This document shows, piece by piece, positions 5,791-7,740 of a stretch of 7,740 nucleotides of DNA. The notes under the pieces were generated by a model. It worked only from the letters and a program-made list of their open reading frames with translations. It made no database searches and had not been told where the DNA came from. Made by a program: the position numbers and the translations under genes. Every line of letters begins with the position of its first letter. Within the stretch, counting starts at the first letter, position 1. The DNA comes from an uncultured Clostridia bacterium (GTDB lineage Bacteria > Bacillota > Clostridia > Oscillospirales > CAG-272), in NCBI GenBank assembly GCA_947652805.1, contig CANTEM010000050.1, forward strand, positions 1-7,740. Direction: 5' to 3'.

Positions 5791-7740
5791 ATGGCAGATT
5801 TTGTACACTTGCATTTACATAGTGAATACAGCCTTTTGGACGGAGCCTGCCGCATCGCAGATATCCCAAAGGCCGCACGCGCGGCAGGGCACACAGCGTG
5901 TGCGATTACAGACCACGGTGTGATGTATGGTGTTGTGGATTTTTATAAAGCTTGCATCAAAGAAGGAATCAAGCCGATCATTGGCTGTGAGGTATATGTG
6001 GCGCCCGATTCCCGCTTTAACAAGGAATACGGTAGAGATCACGCACCCGAACATCTGGTATTGCTTTGCGAAAATGAAACCGGCTATAAAAATCTGATTT
6101 ACATGGTGTCGGAAGCGTTTCAAAGCGGATTTTATTCCAAGCCGCGTATTGATATGGATTTGCTCCGTGCCCACAGCAACGGGTTGATCGCTTTGTCCGC
6201 TTGTCTGGGTGGGCGGATTCCTCGGCTGATATCGGCTGGAAATTATGAGCAGGCGAAAGCTTATGCCCAGGAAATGCATCAAATATTCGGCCCGGATCGG
6301 TTTTATCTGGAAGTGCAGGATCATGGACTGGCTGAACAAAAGATCGTAAATGATGGGTTGTATCAGTTGAGTGAACAATTGAAAATCGGACTTGTAGCAA
6401 CCAATGACGTGCATTACCTACGCCGCAGCGACAGTGATGCACAGGCGATTCTTATGTGTATCCAGACAAACAGCTGCATTGAGGACGGCAGACCGATCGG
6501 TTTTGAAACAGACGAGTTTTACTATAAAGAAACCTGGGAAATGGAGCGGTTGTTTGCAGAGCATCCTCAGGCGCTTGCAAATACGGTAAAAATAGCGGAT
6601 ATGTGTCAGCTGGAGTTCCAGTTTGACAAGCATTTTTTCCCTTCCTACACCTGTCCCGCTGGGACAGATCCTGGAAAGTATCTGGAATCCCTCGCTTTGG
6701 CAGGACTGGAGCGCCGAGCAGAACGGGGAACGGTTGATTTTGATAAGATTCCCCATCAGGCATACATGGAACGTCTGCAATATGAGCTTCCTGTGATCGA
6801 CGGAATGGGCTACAGTGAGTATTATCTCATTGTGTGGGATTTTGTAGACTGGGCAAAGTCCAATGGAATTCCCGTAGGTCCCGGACGGGGAAGCGGCGCC
6901 GGCAGTCTTGTTGCATATCTCATCGGTATTACAGATGTGGATCCCCTTCGTTTTGATTTGCTGTTTGAGCGTTTTCTCAATCCTGAGCGGGTCAGTATGC
7001 CTGACTTTGACATTGATTTCTGCTATGATCGGCGGGATGAGGTGATTCAGTATGTGCGCGGCAAATATGGGGAAGACCACGTAGCGCAGATCATTACTTT
7101 TGGGACAATGGCTGCGCGGGCTGTGGTACGGGATGTAGGCCGCGCCCTTGGTATGCCTTATGGGGAAGTAGATGTTGTAGCACGCCAGATTCCACATACC
7201 TTGAATATGACATTGGAGCGCGCGCTGGAGGGTAAGGAGCTTTCCGAAATATATGAAAGCGATCCGAAGGTACGGCGGCTGATTGATGTGGGCAGGGCGC
7301 TGGAGGGTATGCCCCGGCATGCTTCCACTCACGCGGCAGGGGTGGTAATTACGGAAAGCCCCCTGACGGAGTATGTTCCCCTTGCCATAAATAATGGCGT
7401 ATGCGTGACCCAGTACAATATGGATACGGTAGCGGAGCTGGGACTTCTGAAATTTGACTTTTTGGCACTTCGGTATCTGACAATCATTGCAGCAGCGGAA
7501 AAGGAAATTATCCGGCAGAATCCCGGGTTTTCCATGGCTACCATTCCTTTAGATGATAAAGCTGTATATGCAATGCTTTCAAAAGGAAATACAGACGGTG
7601 TATTTCAACTTGAGTCCGGCGGTATGCGGCAAATGCTGATCCAGCTTTCTCCGGAAAATATAGACGATATTATTGCTGCCATTGCCCTGTACCATGTCGA
7701 TGCCCTTCGCGTGATCTTCCACATACAGCCAGTCGCGGAC
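5791..7740 (+). CDS. dnaE: DNA polymerase III alpha subunit DnaE, 3' end missing
   Basis: This is a C-family replicative DNA polymerase. The open frame runs off the window after 650 codons, but homology holds only to residue 634 (I-A-L-Y, base about 7693); full DnaE is about 1,100-1,200. The N-terminal PHP domain has H-L-H-L-H (H8, H10), I-T-D-H-G (D41, H42), E67, H88, S-A-C-L-G-G and N-D-V-H-Y. Its metal-binding set looks complete, unlike E. coli DnaE, so metal-dependent proofreading is possible. The palm has G-P-G-R-G-S-G-A-G-S at 363-372, P-D-F-D-I-D-F with catalytic D405 and D407, and the third aspartate D556 in K-F-D-F-L. H-A-S-T-H-A-A-G-V-V is at 510-519. Expected R-P-G-P after A-L-Y is replaced by unrelated residues encoded by an antisense rmlB fragment, so the thumb, fingers, tau-binding and OB parts are not seen. 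It follows whiA by 15 bases. Confidence 0.97.
   Translation, partial: MADFVHLHLHSEYSLLDGACRIADIPKAARAAGHTACAITDHGVMYGVVDFYKACIKEGIKPIIGCEVYVAPDSRFNKEYGRDHAPEHLVLLCENETGYKNLIYMVSEAFQSGFYSKPRIDMDLLRAHSNGLIALSACLGGRIPRLISAGNYEQAKAYAQEMHQIFGPDRFYLEVQDHGLAEQKIVNDGLYQLSEQLKIGLVATNDVHYLRRSDSDAQAILMCIQTNSCIEDGRPIGFETDEFYYKETWEMERLFAEHPQALANTVKIADMCQLEFQFDKHFFPSYTCPAGTDPGKYLESLALAGLERRAERGTVDFDKIPHQAYMERLQYELPVIDGMGYSEYYLIVWDFVDWAKSNGIPVGPGRGSGAGSLVAYLIGITDVDPLRFDLLFERFLNPERVSMPDFDIDFCYDRRDEVIQYVRGKYGEDHVAQIITFGTMAARAVVRDVGRALGMPYGEVDVVARQIPHTLNMTLERALEGKELSEIYESDPKVRRLIDVGRALEGMPRHASTHAAGVVITESPLTEYVPLAINNGVCVTQYNMDTVAELGLLKFDFLALRYLTIIAAAEKEIIRQNPGFSMATIPLDDKAVYAMLSKGNTDGVFQLESGGMRQMLIQLSPENIDDIIAAIALYHVDALRVIFHIQPVAD
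7687..7693. other. Chimeric junction dnaE / antisense rmlB
   Basis: DnaE homology runs through I-A-L-Y and the first base of the next codon (7693). On the other strand RmlB-like coding reads up to the same bases (D-M-V, possibly Q). The overlap is roughly CTGTACC, so the join falls in at most about 7 shared bases. The normal DnaE continuation R-P-G-P is absent in all frames after it. Confidence 0.75.
7690..7740 (-). CDS. rmlB: RmlB (dTDP-glucose 4,6-dehydratase) internal fragment, antisense, at a chimeric contig end
   Basis: Read on the minus strand from 7740, the sequence gives VRDWLYVEDHAKGIDMV, a hallmark stretch of dTDP-D-glucose 4,6-dehydratase (RmlB/RfbB). RmlB is an extended short-chain dehydrogenase/reductase that uses NAD to make the keto-sugar intermediate for rhamnose and other surface sugars. 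In the family this stretch (R-D-W-L-Y-V-E-D-H) lies in the C-terminal substrate-binding part, about two thirds along the ~330-residue protein. Only 17 codons are present, abutting dnaE in mid-gene and in opposite orientation. Related NDP-sugar epimerases share a weaker version (R-D-F-x-Y-V-x-D), but W-L-Y-V-E-D-H points to RmlB. It cannot be functional here. The likely cause is a chimeric contig end rather than an insertion into an essential polymerase gene. Confidence 0.75.

Overview
This window is a compact, single-strand stretch of housekeeping genes. The organism looks like a low-to-mid GC Firmicute, probably in the Clostridia. The evidence is the set of genes and family subtypes: a Gram-positive-style ArgR next to RecN, a short-form MurB, and the sporulation/cell-division regulator WhiA directly upstream of a DnaE with an intact PHP metal site. 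I cannot name a genus. The sequence reads like a contig from an uncultured genome or metagenome, because both extreme ends appear to be chimeric.

Layout, all on the + strand: the C-terminal part of the arginine repressor argR (to 357), recN (412-2106), tyrS (2158-3384), a HAD-family nucleotidase-like hydrolase (3426-4109), murB (4120-5028), a shortened whiA (5035-5775), and the first ~634 codons of dnaE (from 5791, running off the window). Gaps between genes are only 6 to 54 bases. I see no intrinsic terminator or convincing promoter between them, so most or all are probably co-transcribed. No stretch over 300 bases lacks a gene. I found no rRNA, tRNA, insertion sequence, CRISPR array or phage gene.

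The genes serve core processes: arginine-responsive regulation, double-strand-break repair, tyrosyl-tRNA charging, nucleotide or phosphate-ester housekeeping, peptidoglycan precursor synthesis, cell-cycle/division regulation and chromosome replication. I see no defence, mobile or biosynthetic system.

The most notable observations concern structure. (1) About the first 50 bases encode a piece of PdxS in a different frame from ArgR, and about the last 50 bases encode a piece of dTDP-glucose 4,6-dehydratase (RmlB) on the opposite strand, abutting dnaE in mid-gene. Both joins sit at short shared sequence and about equally far from the window ends, which fits assembly or amplification chimeras better than real gene fusions. 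(2) WhiA lacks about 65-70 residues of its N-terminal LAGLIDADG-like half. (3) rapZ and yvcK, usually between murB and whiA in Firmicutes, are absent, and recN is followed by tyrS instead of spoIVB/spo0A. (4) Three genes have unusual translation starts: tyrS (Shine-Dalgarno separated from the ATG by a hairpin), the HAD gene (24-base spacing) and whiA (no visible Shine-Dalgarno, in frame with murB across one stop codon).
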